Source of the DNA: Synergistaceae bacterium OttesenSCG-928-I11
GTDB lineage: Bacteria > Synergistota > Synergistia > Synergistales > Synergistaceae
NCBI GenBank assembly: GCA_030266365.1
Contig: JAJDHV010000014.1
Coordinates: 1 to 33,330, forward strand
DNA length: 33,330 nt
Direction of reading: 5' to 3'
A program made the position numbers and the translations under genes. Shown piece after piece: positions 8,903 through 16,604 of the stretch; within the stretch, counting starts at the first letter, position 1, and each line of letters starts with the position of its first letter. Below the pieces are notes generated by a model. It had not been told where the DNA came from and ran no database searches. It saw only the letters and a list, made by a program, of their open reading frames with translations.

Positions 8903-9589
8903 ATGGACGCACCCAGGATTCTGATCGTGGAGGACGATGCGGAACTGCTTCGCAGCAACAAACGGCATCTGGAGAGCCAGGGCTACGAGGTGGTCGGGGC
9001 GGAGAGCCTGGCGTCGGCGCGCCGTGCGCTGGTTTCGCTGCCCCCGGATCTGGTGCTGCTGGACGTGCAGATGCCGGACGGCTCCGGCTTCGACTTCTGC
9101 GAGGAAATTCGACGGCGCACCTCCGCCCCCATCGTCTACCTGACCTGCCGGGGCGAGAACGAGGACGTCGTGCGCGGCCTGCAACTCGGCGGCGACGACT
9201 ACATCGTCAAGCCCTTCGACCTGGAGGTGTTGTCGGCGCGGGTATTCGCACAACTTCGACGCGCCGGAACGGGTGGCGCCGGGGTGATCGAGCTCCCCCC
9301 GCTGCGGCTCGACATGAAAAAGGGGCAGGCGTTCCTGAACGGCCGGGCCGTGCCGCTGGCGCCAAAAGAGTTACAGCTTTTGGCGTTCTTCGCCACGTCG
9401 CCCGGCAAGGAGCATTCGGCGAAGGAACTGCTGGAAGCGGTCTGGGGCGACGAGGGCGACATCGCGACGGACACCGTGAAGATGCACGTCTCGCGCATTC
9501 GAAAAAAATTGGGACTGGGCGAGGAAAGCCCGTTCGAGATTCGCGCCACCCGGCGGCGGGGTTACGTCTTCTCGCGGGTTCTGGCGTAG
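8903..9589 (+). CDS. OmpR/PhoB-family response regulator
   Basis: 228 aa. The receiver domain (1-120) has the acidic pair in VEDDAE, phospho-acceptor Asp54 (LVLLDVQMPDGSG), Thr81 and Lys103 (YIVKPFD). The C-terminal winged helix (about 130-226) has APKELQLLAFFATSPGK and the recognition helix DTVKMHVSRIRKKLG, ending with RRRGYVF. It is a DNA-binding transcription regulator. Its 3' end overlaps by 28 bp the 3' end of the histidine kinase gene on the other strand, its probable partner. The start is supported by AAGGAG 9 bp upstream. Confidence 0.95.
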   Translation: MDAPRILIVEDDAELLRSNKRHLESQGYEVVGAESLASARRALVSLPPDLVLLDVQMPDGSGFDFCEEIRRRTSAPIVYLTCRGENEDVVRGLQLGGDDYIVKPFDLEVLSARVFAQLRRAGTGGAGVIELPPLRLDMKKGQAFLNGRAVPLAPKELQLLAFFATSPGKEHSAKELLEAVWGDEGDIATDTVKMHVSRIRKKLGLGEESPFEIRATRRRGYVFSRVLA

Positions 9590-10881
9590 GCGAACGGCAG
9601 GGTGAAGCGCACTTCGGTGCCGACGCCGGGCTCGCTGGAGACGGCGATGTCGCCGCCGTGCGCTCGGGCGATGTGGCGGCAGATGTAGAGCCCCAGACCG
9701 GTCCCGGTGTCGCTTTCGCTCCCCTTCCCGGCGCTCTCGCGGCTCTTGTAGCGCTCGAAAATATGCGGCAGCCGCTCCGGCGCGATGCCCTCGCCGGAGT
9801 CGCGCAGCGTCACGACCGCGAAATCGCCCTCCGGCACCGCCGTGAGGGCGATTTTTCCGTTGCGGGTGTGGCGGATCGCGTTTTGCATCAAGTTGATCAA
9901 CACCTGCGAGACGCGGCGCGGATCGGCCCACACCTCGGGCAGGTCGTCTGAGACGCGGATCTCGAAGCGGTTGCCGTTTTTTTTGAGCAGCGGATAGTAG
10001 GCGTTGACGGTGCTCTGGACGATTTCCTCGACCGACGCCGGGCGCGGGTCGCAGGCCATCCGCCCCTCGTCGATGCGCGTGGCGTCCAAAATCTGCTCCA
10101 CCAGCAACCCGAGGCGCGCGTTCTCCGAGGCCAGAATGCCCAGATCGGCGGCCAGCCCGTCCGCGTCGTCGAGGTCTGTGGCGTGGCGTCGCGCATTCTG
10201 GGCGATGCCCATCATGACGGCGATGGGCGTCTTGAGTTCGTGGGCGACGTTGCCCAGAAACTCCGTCTTCAGCCGGTGCAGCCGCTCCAGCGTCGCATTT
10301 TTTTCGGCGAGCTGCCGCCGCGCGTCGTCGTACATCCTGAAGGTCAGCACCATGGCGGTGCCGAGCAGGAAGCTCGACGCCGTGAATCCGACGATCACGT
10401 CGAACGCCGCGTCGGTCTCCGTATCGAAGGGGCGGATCGTCTCCGGGTACCGCAGCGCGATCAGGCAGACGCCCACGTACAACGCGGTCTCCAGCAGGGC
10501 AACGGGGATGCGCTCCCGCCCCTCCAGCATGAAGACCGTGAAGAGCACCGCGAAGATGAAGAACGACGGCATACCGCTGCGGTAGCCCCCGGCGGTGAAG
10601 AACATGACCGGAAAAAAGAGAATGAAGACGACCACGACGGTGATCCGGTAGCAGCGCACGAAGCGCCCGGTGCGGTTGGCATAGACGATCAGCGCCACGG
10701 CGAGCGCCGAGGAGGCGAGGTTGAGGGCGATATTGAGCGCACCCACGCCGATCAGTAGACTGGAGACCGAGGTGACGAGACCCGCCGCCGTCCCCACCAG
10801 CCCCAGCAGATTGAAGATGCGCGCCCGTAGGTCGAGTTTCGGGTCGCTCAGCAATTCGTACAACAATTTGTCCATTCGCAT
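9562..10881 (-). CDS. Membrane-bound sensor histidine kinase
   Basis: 439 aa if started at ATG 10881; ATG 10875 and 10896 are alternatives and none has a clear Shine-Dalgarno sequence. The open frame extends into the SulP gene but is non-coding there. The N-terminal half has about six hydrophobic helices (roughly 20-190) with short loops and no large periplasmic domain. Then come HisKA with His214 (FLGNVAHELKTPIAVMMG) and HATPase_c with N-box NLMQNAIRHTRNG, G1 DSGEGIAPERL and G2 GTGLGLYICRHI. It is expected to phosphorylate the convergent OmpR-type regulator. It lies 64 bp behind the SulP gene on the same strand and may be transcribed with it. Confidence 0.92.
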   Translation of the reverse strand: MRMDKLLYELLSDPKLDLRARIFNLLGLVGTAAGLVTSVSSLLIGVGALNIALNLASSALAVALIVYANRTGRFVRCYRITVVVVFILFFPVMFFTAGGYRSGMPSFFIFAVLFTVFMLEGRERIPVALLETALYVGVCLIALRYPETIRPFDTETDAAFDVIVGFTASSFLLGTAMVLTFRMYDDARRQLAEKNATLERLHRLKTEFLGNVAHELKTPIAVMMGIAQNARRHATDLDDADGLAADLGILASENARLGLLVEQILDATRIDEGRMACDPRPASVEEIVQSTVNAYYPLLKKNGNRFEIRVSDDLPEVWADPRRVSQVLINLMQNAIRHTRNGKIALTAVPEGDFAVVTLRDSGEGIAPERLPHIFERYKSRESAGKGSESDTGTGLGLYICRHIARAHGGDIAVSSEPGVGTEVRFTLPFAYARTREKT

Positions 10882-10887
10882 GGGGAG

Positions 10888-10893
10888 ATTATA
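10888..10893 (-). promoter_or_regulatory. -10-like element at the kinase start
   Basis: Minus-strand TATAAT at 10893-10888 ends 6 bp before the ATG at 10881. Transcription from it would begin at about that ATG and give a leaderless mRNA. No -35 is visible, so it may be chance. Confidence 0.25.
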
Positions 10894-10945
10894 CATTAGC
10901 GCGTCGCCAATGCGCTTCGGGGCCGGTTTGTCGTTGTCTTTGCGC

Positions 10946-12613
10946 TTACGCCTCCGGCAGCTCCGCCATGCCGATCGCGTCGACGATCGTGTCGAAGAAC
11001 GCGTCGTGCCCGAGCAGGTCGACGATGCCCGCGCGTTGAAGCATCGGCATGACCTTCGGGTTGACGGACGCGAAGATCGCCGAGCGTCCCTGCGCGTGCA
11101 TCCGCTCGCAATACTCGTGCAGGCTCTGCACACCTGATGTGTCGATGTAGGGGACGGCGCGCATCGAGACGATCACGATGTCGCCGTCCGCTTTGGAGAG
11201 CCCGGACTCGAGCCGGTCGATCGACCCGAAGAAAATAGCCCCCGTCACATAGATCAACTGGGTCCGCCCCGCGAGCTTGATCCGCCCGCCGACGCGCGCA
11301 GGATCGACGTCGTTGATCTTCACGTCGAGCTCCGCGACCTTCGAGACGAAGGCGATCATGGCGAACGTCGCGCCCGCCGCGATGGCGATCGTCAGGTCGA
11401 AGACGATCGTCACGATCATCGTGATGAGGAACTTGGCCACGCCGAACTTGAAGTTGCGCCCGAAGATGTAGCGGATGTTGTGCCAGTCGTTCATCCGCCA
11501 CGCCGTGACCATCAGAACGCCCGCCAGTGCGGAGAGGGGAATGCGGGACATGAGCGGCGCGAGGAGGAACATCGACAGCAGCAGGACGACGCCCTGCACG
11601 ATGCCGGTGAGGCGCGTCCGCCCGCCGGATTTGATCGCGACGCTCGACCGCGCGATGGCGGCCGTCGCGGGCACGCCGCCCAAAAACGGCAGCAGGAGGT
11701 TGCCGATGCCCTGCGCGATCAGCTCGCGATCGCCGTTCAGGCGCTCGCCCTTCATCTTGCCGCCCGCGACGCCGCAGAGCAGGCTTTCGATCATGCCGAG
11801 CGCGGCGACGCTGAACGCGGGGACCAGAATGTCGCTCAGGTGGACGGACAGGAGCGCGTCGATCGTGAGGCGCGACTCGTGCACGAGCGTGCGCGGAATC
11901 TCGCCGACGAGGTCGACCGGCATCCGGAAGACGAAGGCGACGACCGTTGAGATCAATACGGCCGCAAGCGAGCCGGGGAAGCGCGCCGCGAATTTTTTCG
12001 GCCAGAGGAACATGATCGCGATCACGGCGACGCCGATCGCGAGTGCAAAATAATTCGGCGCGAAGCCGTCTGAGAAGATCGCCCAAAATCGTTCGAGCGT
12101 CTCCGTCCCGTGCGACTTGACACCGAAAAGGTTCTCGGCCTGTCCGAGCGCAATGATGACCGCGATGCCGGACGTGAAGCCGGAAATGACGGGCGCGGGC
12201 AAAAAGTAGACGAGCTTGCCGAGCCGCAAGAGTCCCGCCAGAAGAAGAATCCCTCCGGCGATCGCACCTGCGGCCAAGACACCCTGCATGCCATAGCGCG
12301 CGGAGAGGGGGATCAGAATGGCCGTCATCGCGCCCGTGGGGCCGGAGATCTGGAACGACGCGCCCGAGAGCGCCCCGATCAGAAATGCGGAGACAATCGC
12401 GGAGATCAACCCGCTCGCGGCGTCCGCCCCGCTCCCCACGCCGAACGCGAGCGCGAGTGGCAGCGCGACCGCCGCCACCGTCACCCCCGCGAAGAGGTCC
12501 GCCTGAAAAAATTTCGCGTTGTACCCAGAGAACTCGCGCCGCAAATCCCGAGCATAATCGCCCACCAGGTTGAACAAGACCATCCCTCCGAAAAGTCGAA
12601 AATCGCCGGTCAT
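10946..12613 (-). CDS. SulP-family inorganic anion transporter with STAS domain
   Basis: 555 aa. The start at 12613 has GAGGGA about 11 bp upstream; the later Met (MVLFNL) has its purine tract too close. The N-terminal part (about 30-420) is a multi-helix SulP transporter with the family motif FQISGPTGAMTAILIPLSA. The C-terminal 120 residues form a STAS domain with the conserved VPYIDTSGVQSLHEY loop. By family it is an inner-membrane carrier for sulfate, bicarbonate or a dicarboxylate; the substrate cannot be read here. It is upstream of the kinase on the same strand with no terminator between them. Confidence 0.93.
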   Translation of the reverse strand: MTGDFRLFGGMVLFNLVGDYARDLRREFSGYNAKFFQADLFAGVTVAAVALPLALAFGVGSGADAASGLISAIVSAFLIGALSGASFQISGPTGAMTAILIPLSARYGMQGVLAAGAIAGGILLLAGLLRLGKLVYFLPAPVISGFTSGIAVIIALGQAENLFGVKSHGTETLERFWAIFSDGFAPNYFALAIGVAVIAIMFLWPKKFAARFPGSLAAVLISTVVAFVFRMPVDLVGEIPRTLVHESRLTIDALLSVHLSDILVPAFSVAALGMIESLLCGVAGGKMKGERLNGDRELIAQGIGNLLLPFLGGVPATAAIARSSVAIKSGGRTRLTGIVQGVVLLLSMFLLAPLMSRIPLSALAGVLMVTAWRMNDWHNIRYIFGRNFKFGVAKFLITMIVTIVFDLTIAIAAGATFAMIAFVSKVAELDVKINDVDPARVGGRIKLAGRTQLIYVTGAIFFGSIDRLESGLSKADGDIVIVSMRAVPYIDTSGVQSLHEYCERMHAQGRSAIFASVNPKVMPMLQRAGIVDLLGHDAFFDTIVDAIGMAELPEA

Positions 12614-12728
12614 CGCGCGGCGACTCCCTCATATTTCGCGGAGTATAGCACAAGAACGTATCTTTTTGCCGGTCGGGTCGATCCGCGCGATCGAGGTCGA
12701 GTGATGCCCGCAACGGACGGTCCGCGGT

Positions 12729-12767
12729 AAAAAACGGGGCTGGGAGAGACGCTCTCCGCAGCCCCGT
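12729..12767 (-). terminator. Intrinsic terminator of the amide hydrolase gene
   Basis: A GC-rich stem (12734-12748 with 12752-12767, one bulge) followed on the minus strand by a T run (12733-12729). It separates the upstream hydrolase gene from the SulP gene. Confidence 0.75.
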
Positions 12768-12795
12768 TCGTTTTCGCAAAAAATTTTTCCCGCGC

Positions 12796-13818
12796 CTATT
12801 TTTTTCGATCGAAGACCGCAGGGGGCGTCTCGGGCGACGCGAGCGTCACGACCTCCGGCTTCGTGGGGTCGAACATGCCGAAGTCGTAGTACTCCGGGTT
12901 CCACGCGTCGTAACGCCAGAGGTAGTACGTTCCCCCGTTCTGATCCGCCAGCGCGGACCAGATGGTCGGATAGACGTCGTTCTCCACGAAGTCGATCTGC
13001 TCCGTCCCCGCGTGAACGGTGGCGAGCACGCCGCGCATCGCCAGGAGCGCCCGCCGGGACTCGTCCACCTTGCGCGCGCGCATGTCCGCCAGCATCTGCC
13101 GCGCCCGCGCCCTGCGGTCCGCGGGCAGGTTCGAGCCGTCCGGGCGATACAGGGCGGAGTCGAGGTAGAGGTGCACGTCGTAGTGCGGCTCGTTCGTCAG
13201 CGTGTCGTGCGCCGCGCCGCGGTAGACCTTCGTCTTGCCATCGATAAACTCGACGATCGCGCGGTCGCCGCCCGTGTCCGCAATGGCGAAGTGGAGGGGG
13301 GCTTTCTGCGGATCGTACTCGTGCGACGATTCAACCTGCGAGAAGATGTCCGCGATCGACGCCGGCGCGACGTTGATCTCCGCAAGATCGGCGGTCACCT
13401 CGCGCACCGTCGAGAAGTTCGACACGACGAAACTGACGAAGTTCAGGATCCCGACGTCCTTGCGCTCGGGATCGAGCGGCGGCAGCTCGGAGTCGTCCAG
13501 GAAGAGGACGCTGCACTGGAGCCCCTGTTCGTTCATCCCCTCGATGACGATGCCCGTTTCGAAGCTGTGGAACTGGATGCTCGCGTACTTCGACTTGTAC
13601 TCCAGCGCGTTCGGCGTATCGTTCGCTTTGACCGCGATGCCGCGCCCGTGCCCCTTGACGACGACGTTGTCGTCGAAATACCAGTCCATCGTCCGCGCGA
13701 CGACCGAAGCCGACCCCTCGGTGTACGCGGCCCAGGAACAGGCGAACGACGGCCCCGCCGTCACCGCCAGAAAAATCGTCACGATCGCAAGCGCGATCCC
13801 CCTGCTAGTGCGTTTCAT
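12796..13818 (-). CDS. Secreted linear amide C-N hydrolase (choloylglycine hydrolase / penicillin V acylase family)
   Basis: 340 aa. A signal peptide (residues 1-26, ending PSFA) is followed directly by Cys27, which becomes the N-terminal nucleophile after cleavage, as expected for an Ntn hydrolase. Arg42 and Asp45 (ARTMDWY) match the conserved Arg and Asp of the family. Other family-like segments are GMNEQGLQCSVLFLDDSELP and the YLWRYDAWNPEYYD C-terminus. The family cleaves amide bonds in bile salts, penicillin V or N-acyl homoserine lactones; which one is not readable. GGAGGT lies 7 bp before the ATG. It is preceded on the same strand by the exported methylglyoxal synthase gene, 75 bp away. 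Confidence 0.9.
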   Translation of the reverse strand: MKRTSRGIALAIVTIFLAVTAGPSFACSWAAYTEGSASVVARTMDWYFDDNVVVKGHGRGIAVKANDTPNALEYKSKYASIQFHSFETGIVIEGMNEQGLQCSVLFLDDSELPPLDPERKDVGILNFVSFVVSNFSTVREVTADLAEINVAPASIADIFSQVESSHEYDPQKAPLHFAIADTGGDRAIVEFIDGKTKVYRGAAHDTLTNEPHYDVHLYLDSALYRPDGSNLPADRRARARQMLADMRARKVDESRRALLAMRGVLATVHAGTEQIDFVENDVYPTIWSALADQNGGTYYLWRYDAWNPEYYDFGMFDPTKPEVVTLASPETPPAVFDRKK

Positions 13819-13869
13819 TCTCGTACCTCCAGATTTTTTCGATTCGATCTCTTCGACCGCCTTCTATAT

Positions 13870-13875
13870 ATTATA
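13870..13875 (-). promoter_or_regulatory. -10-like TATAAT upstream of the amide hydrolase
   Basis: Minus-strand TATAAT (13875-13870) in a short AT-rich stretch between the methylglyoxal synthase stop and the hydrolase start. No convincing -35 is visible. Confidence 0.3.
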
Positions 13876-13893
13876 TCGCGTTCCCCCAGCCGC

Positions 13894-14433
13894 CTACTGC
13901 GCTTTTTCGACCGGCGTCTCCCGCCCGGTGTAGTAGCCGTAGTCCCGGCTGCGCGCGTCGTAACGGCCGAAGAGCGGAGAGCTGACGACAAAGTCCGCGG
14001 TCGAGCGGTTCGTCGCGAGCACCGTATTGTAGACGTTGCAGATGCGGAGAAGCGCTCGGATGTCGGCGTCGTGCGGCTGCATGCTCATCGGGTCGACGAA
14101 GAAGACGAGGACGTCCAGTCCCCCATCCGCGATCAGCGCGCCGATCTGCATGTCCCCGCCGAGCGGCCCGGATTTCATGATGCGGATATCCGGCGAGAGC
14201 GCCGGGAAGTTGGCCTCGAACAGCTCCCCGATCAACCTGCCCGTCGTTCCCGTGCAGACGAGGCTGTGCGGCGCGAGCGTCTCCGCGTTCTCCATCACCC
14301 ATTCGAGCATCTCGCCCTTGAGCGCGTCGTGCGCCACCAACCCGATTTTTTTCACACCGCCCTCCGAAGCCGCAGACGCACCGGCCCACAGAAACAGGAG
14401 AAGCAGAGCCAATACTATACTCGTTCGTCTCAT
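13894..14433 (-). CDS. mgsA: Methylglyoxal synthase with an N-terminal signal peptide
   Basis: 179 aa from ATG 14433 (GGAGG, 8-bp spacing); a GTG at 14442 overlaps that site. The MGS-like fold is clear: IGLVAHDALKGEMLEW, TGTTGRLI (62-68), SGPLGGDMQIGA, FFVDPMSMQPHDADIRALL. Asp94, His121 and Asp124 correspond to Asp71, His98 and Asp101 of the E. coli enzyme with identical spacing, so activity (dihydroxyacetone phosphate to methylglyoxal plus phosphate) is likely retained. Unusually, residues 1-22 (MRRTSIVLALLLLFLWAGAS) form a signal peptide on what is normally a cytosolic enzyme. An in-frame GTG at 14355 (Val27), preceded by GGAGGG 4 bp away, would give a canonical cytosolic form of about 153 aa. 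Confidence 0.88.
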   Translation of the reverse strand: MRRTSIVLALLLLFLWAGASAASEGGVKKIGLVAHDALKGEMLEWVMENAETLAPHSLVCTGTTGRLIGELFEANFPALSPDIRIMKSGPLGGDMQIGALIADGGLDVLVFFVDPMSMQPHDADIRALLRICNVYNTVLATNRSTADFVVSSPLFGRYDARSRDYGYYTGRETPVEKAQ

Positions 14434-14479
14434 CGCAGACACCTCCGCTTACGCATAAACCGGCTCGATCATTTCTTGC

Positions 14480-14911
14480 TCATGCATGTTGCAACTGTTT
14501 TTCTTGCTTTGGGGTTTTCGTTGCAGCGGTTCTTTTGCGCGTCGATTTCGCGGGGATTTTCGCGTTGTCGACAGCAACGAACAACATCCTGAAACCAAGG
14601 GCGTTTAGAATCTTGTTCAATGTCGCGATGCGCGGATTCGAACCATTTAGCACTTCATAAAGGGTGGTTCGCCCCAAACCGGCTTCTTTTGCCAGCTTGA
14701 CCATGCCTTTCGCCGCCGCCACCTGTCTGAGAGTGGACAATAAATATGCAATCTCTCCGGTTTCGGCATACTCTTCCAGCTCGTCGGCAATCGCCATTTT
14801 CGCGAACGAAGGGTCTTTTTTGAATTTATCGATCATAAAACCTTCCCACGTCGGCATTGTGAGAGCGAAAGCGGCCAGCTTCTCTTCGTTGGGTGTCGTT
14901 TTTTCGGTCAT
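14480..14911 (-). CDS. HI1420-family (HigA-like) antitoxin
   Basis: 143 aa from ATG 14911, which has AGGAGG 7-8 bp upstream. The core matches the HI1420-type addiction module antidote: DELEEYAETGEIAYLLSTLR, then AKGMVKLAKEAGLGRTTLYE and LNGSNPRIATLNKILNALGF, an HTH that should bind its own promoter and the toxin. It has an N-terminal extension of about 45 residues and a Lys/Arg-rich C-terminal tail of about 25 residues (RKRTAATKTPKQEKQ), so it is longer than the usual roughly 100 aa. The start overlaps the toxin stop as ATGA, giving a toxin-first order. Confidence 0.9.
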   Translation of the reverse strand: MTEKTTPNEEKLAAFALTMPTWEGFMIDKFKKDPSFAKMAIADELEEYAETGEIAYLLSTLRQVAAAKGMVKLAKEAGLGRTTLYEVLNGSNPRIATLNKILNALGFRMLFVAVDNAKIPAKSTRKRTAATKTPKQEKQLQHA

Positions 14912-15255
14912 TTCGCACCTCCTCGTTTTTCGAAATCCTCCAGATATTCGCGCGCTCTCTGAATGTCGCGGGATTGTTCCTTTTTTGTGTTCTTGTCGCC
15001 ACCGCACAGAATAATAACGATCACATTGCCGATCTCTGAAAAATATATTCTCAGGCCCAACCCTGACAGTTTCAATTCGGAAACTCCCATGCCTAGGGAT
15101 TTATACTCCCCCAGGTTGCCTTGAGCCAAACGCTCCAACCTCTTGCGGATCGCCCTCTCGACGGAAGTGTCTTTGAAAGAATCGAACCACTCCATAAACG
15201 GCACACGTCCGCTGGGCGACTTGTAAAATATAATTTTTCTGGGCTTCGCGTCCAT
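14908..15255 (-). CDS. HI1419-family (RelE/ParE superfamily) toxin
   Basis: 115 aa. Family features: an N-terminal strand KIIFYKSPSGRVPFMEWFDS, RAIRKRLERLAQGNLGEYKSLG, SELKLSGLGLRIYFSE and IVIILCGGDKNTKKEQSRDI. This is the addiction module killer type encoded first and followed by its HI1420-like antidote. By family it is probably an mRNA interferase or a related growth inhibitor. The gene pair is more AT-rich than its neighbours, suggesting transfer. Confidence 0.92.
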   Translation of the reverse strand: MDAKPRKIIFYKSPSGRVPFMEWFDSFKDTSVERAIRKRLERLAQGNLGEYKSLGMGVSELKLSGLGLRIYFSEIGNVIVIILCGGDKNTKKEQSRDIQRAREYLEDFEKRGGAK

Positions 15256-15288
15256 TCCAACAACCCTTCACATATTCCAATTACAACC

Positions 15289-15317
15289 AGTGTACGGAAT
15301 TGCGAACACTGTGTCAA
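15289..15317 (-). promoter_or_regulatory. Promoter of the HI1419/HI1420-type module
   Basis: Minus strand: perfect TTGACA (15317-15312), 17-bp spacer, TACACT (15294-15289), 34 bp upstream of the toxin ATG. Confidence 0.7.
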
Positions 15318-15325
15318 GCAAAAAA

Positions 15326-15347
15326 GGGCGGGGAAATATCCCCGCCC
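15326..15347 (-). terminator. Intrinsic terminator of the thiolase operon
   Basis: 9-bp GC-rich stem with a 4-nt loop, followed on the minus strand by a T run (15325-15320). It sits about 70 bp after the thiolase stop and just before the toxin-antitoxin promoter. Confidence 0.8.
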
Positions 15348-15415
15348 AAACTGCGCGAATTCATTCCCGCACAGCCCCTTATTCCATATGACATTCGTGT
15401 AAGCGTAAAAAACTT

Positions 15416-16603
15416 CTACAGCATCTTTACGATCAGCGCAACCCCCTGGCCGCCGCCGATGCAGGCGCTGGCCATGCCGAGTTGTTTGCCCTGCCGTTTC
15501 AAACTGTAGAGGAGCGTCGTCAGAATTTTTGCGCCGCTCGCGCCGATGGGGTGGCCCAGCGCGATCGCGCCGCCGCAGATGTTCAATTTCGCCATGTCGA
15601 ACGGCAGCATCCGGTGGCAGGCGATGACCTGCGCCGCGAACGCCTCGTTGATCTCGATCAGCTCCATGTCGTCGATGGATAGTTTCGCTTTTTCGAGCGC
15701 CTGCTTCATCGAGTAGACCGGCGCGATGGGGAAGCGCTCGGCCTCGATCGACGTCGCGGCGTAGCTCACGATCTCCGCCATCGGCTTGAAACCCTGCGCT
15801 GCGGCCCACTCGTCGTCCGCGATCATCATGGCGGCCCCCGCGTCGCAGAGCGCCGAGCTCGAGCCCGCTGTGATCGTGCCGCCCTCTTTGCCGAAGATCG
15901 CGGGGAGTTTGGCGAGCGATTCGAGCGTCGTGTCCTTGCGCGGAATCTCGTCCGTGTCGTACGCGACGTCGCCCTTCTTGCGGTCCTTGATCACGACCGG
16001 GACGATCTCGTCCTTGAAGTATCCTTTCTCGATTGCCGCAACCGCTTTCATGTGGCTGTTGTAGGCGTACTCGTCCTGCTCCTGCCGCGTGATCGAAAAT
16101 TCCCTGACGACGCCGGTCTCCGTGATCTCGCCCATCAATTTTCCGACGATCGGGTCGAGGAAGCCGTCGGCGTGCAGGACGTCCGCCGCCTTCTGCTCGC
16201 CCATGCGGAAGCCCCAGCGTGCGGCGGGGAGGATGTACGGCACCTTCGACGCGCACTCCATGCCGCCCGCAAGCACCGCGTTGGCGTCGCCCAGGCGAAT
16301 CTTGTCGCTGGCGAGCATCGCGGTGCGAAGGCCCGAGCCGCAGCGGATGTTGATCGTAAACGCGGGCGTCGTCATGTTGAGGCCCGCCTTGTACATGGCG
16401 AACCGCGCCGGGTTCGAGCCGACGCCCGCCTGCCAGCCGTTGCCCATGATGACCTCCGCGACGTCGTCCTTGTCCACGCCGGAGCGCGCCAAGGCTTCCT
16501 TCAACACCGCCGCCCCGAGGTCGGTCGCCTCCTGCTTCTGAAACTGGCCGCCGAATTTTCCGCCGGCGGTCCTGCACGCGGAGAGAATGACCGGTTTGCC
16601 CAT
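15416..16603 (-). CDS. Acetyl-CoA acetyltransferase (thiolase)
   Basis: 395 aa, full family length. The catalytic set is complete and spaced as in biosynthetic/degradative thiolases: Cys88 (INIRCGSGLRT), Asn/Glu of EINEAFAA, His351 (IALGHPIGASG) and Cys381 (SACIGGGQG). The segment around Cys88 reads NIRCGSG rather than the common NKVCGSG. It cleaves a 3-ketoacyl-CoA with CoA, or makes acetoacetyl-CoA in reverse. It is the last gene of the operon, one base after the stop of the CoA-transferase beta subunit, so translation is probably coupled. The substrate chain length is not readable. Confidence 0.95.
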   Translation of the reverse strand: MGKPVILSACRTAGGKFGGQFQKQEATDLGAAVLKEALARSGVDKDDVAEVIMGNGWQAGVGSNPARFAMYKAGLNMTTPAFTINIRCGSGLRTAMLASDKIRLGDANAVLAGGMECASKVPYILPAARWGFRMGEQKAADVLHADGFLDPIVGKLMGEITETGVVREFSITRQEQDEYAYNSHMKAVAAIEKGYFKDEIVPVVIKDRKKGDVAYDTDEIPRKDTTLESLAKLPAIFGKEGGTITAGSSSALCDAGAAMMIADDEWAAAQGFKPMAEIVSYAATSIEAERFPIAPVYSMKQALEKAKLSIDDMELIEINEAFAAQVIACHRMLPFDMAKLNICGGAIALGHPIGASGAKILTTLLYSLKRQGKQLGMASACIGGGQGVALIVKML

Positions 16604-16604
16604 C

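Noticed and set aside
10882-11133. N-terminal extension of the sensor kinase
   Set aside because: It would overlap the end of the SulP gene in another frame and has Arg/Ser-rich shadow composition.
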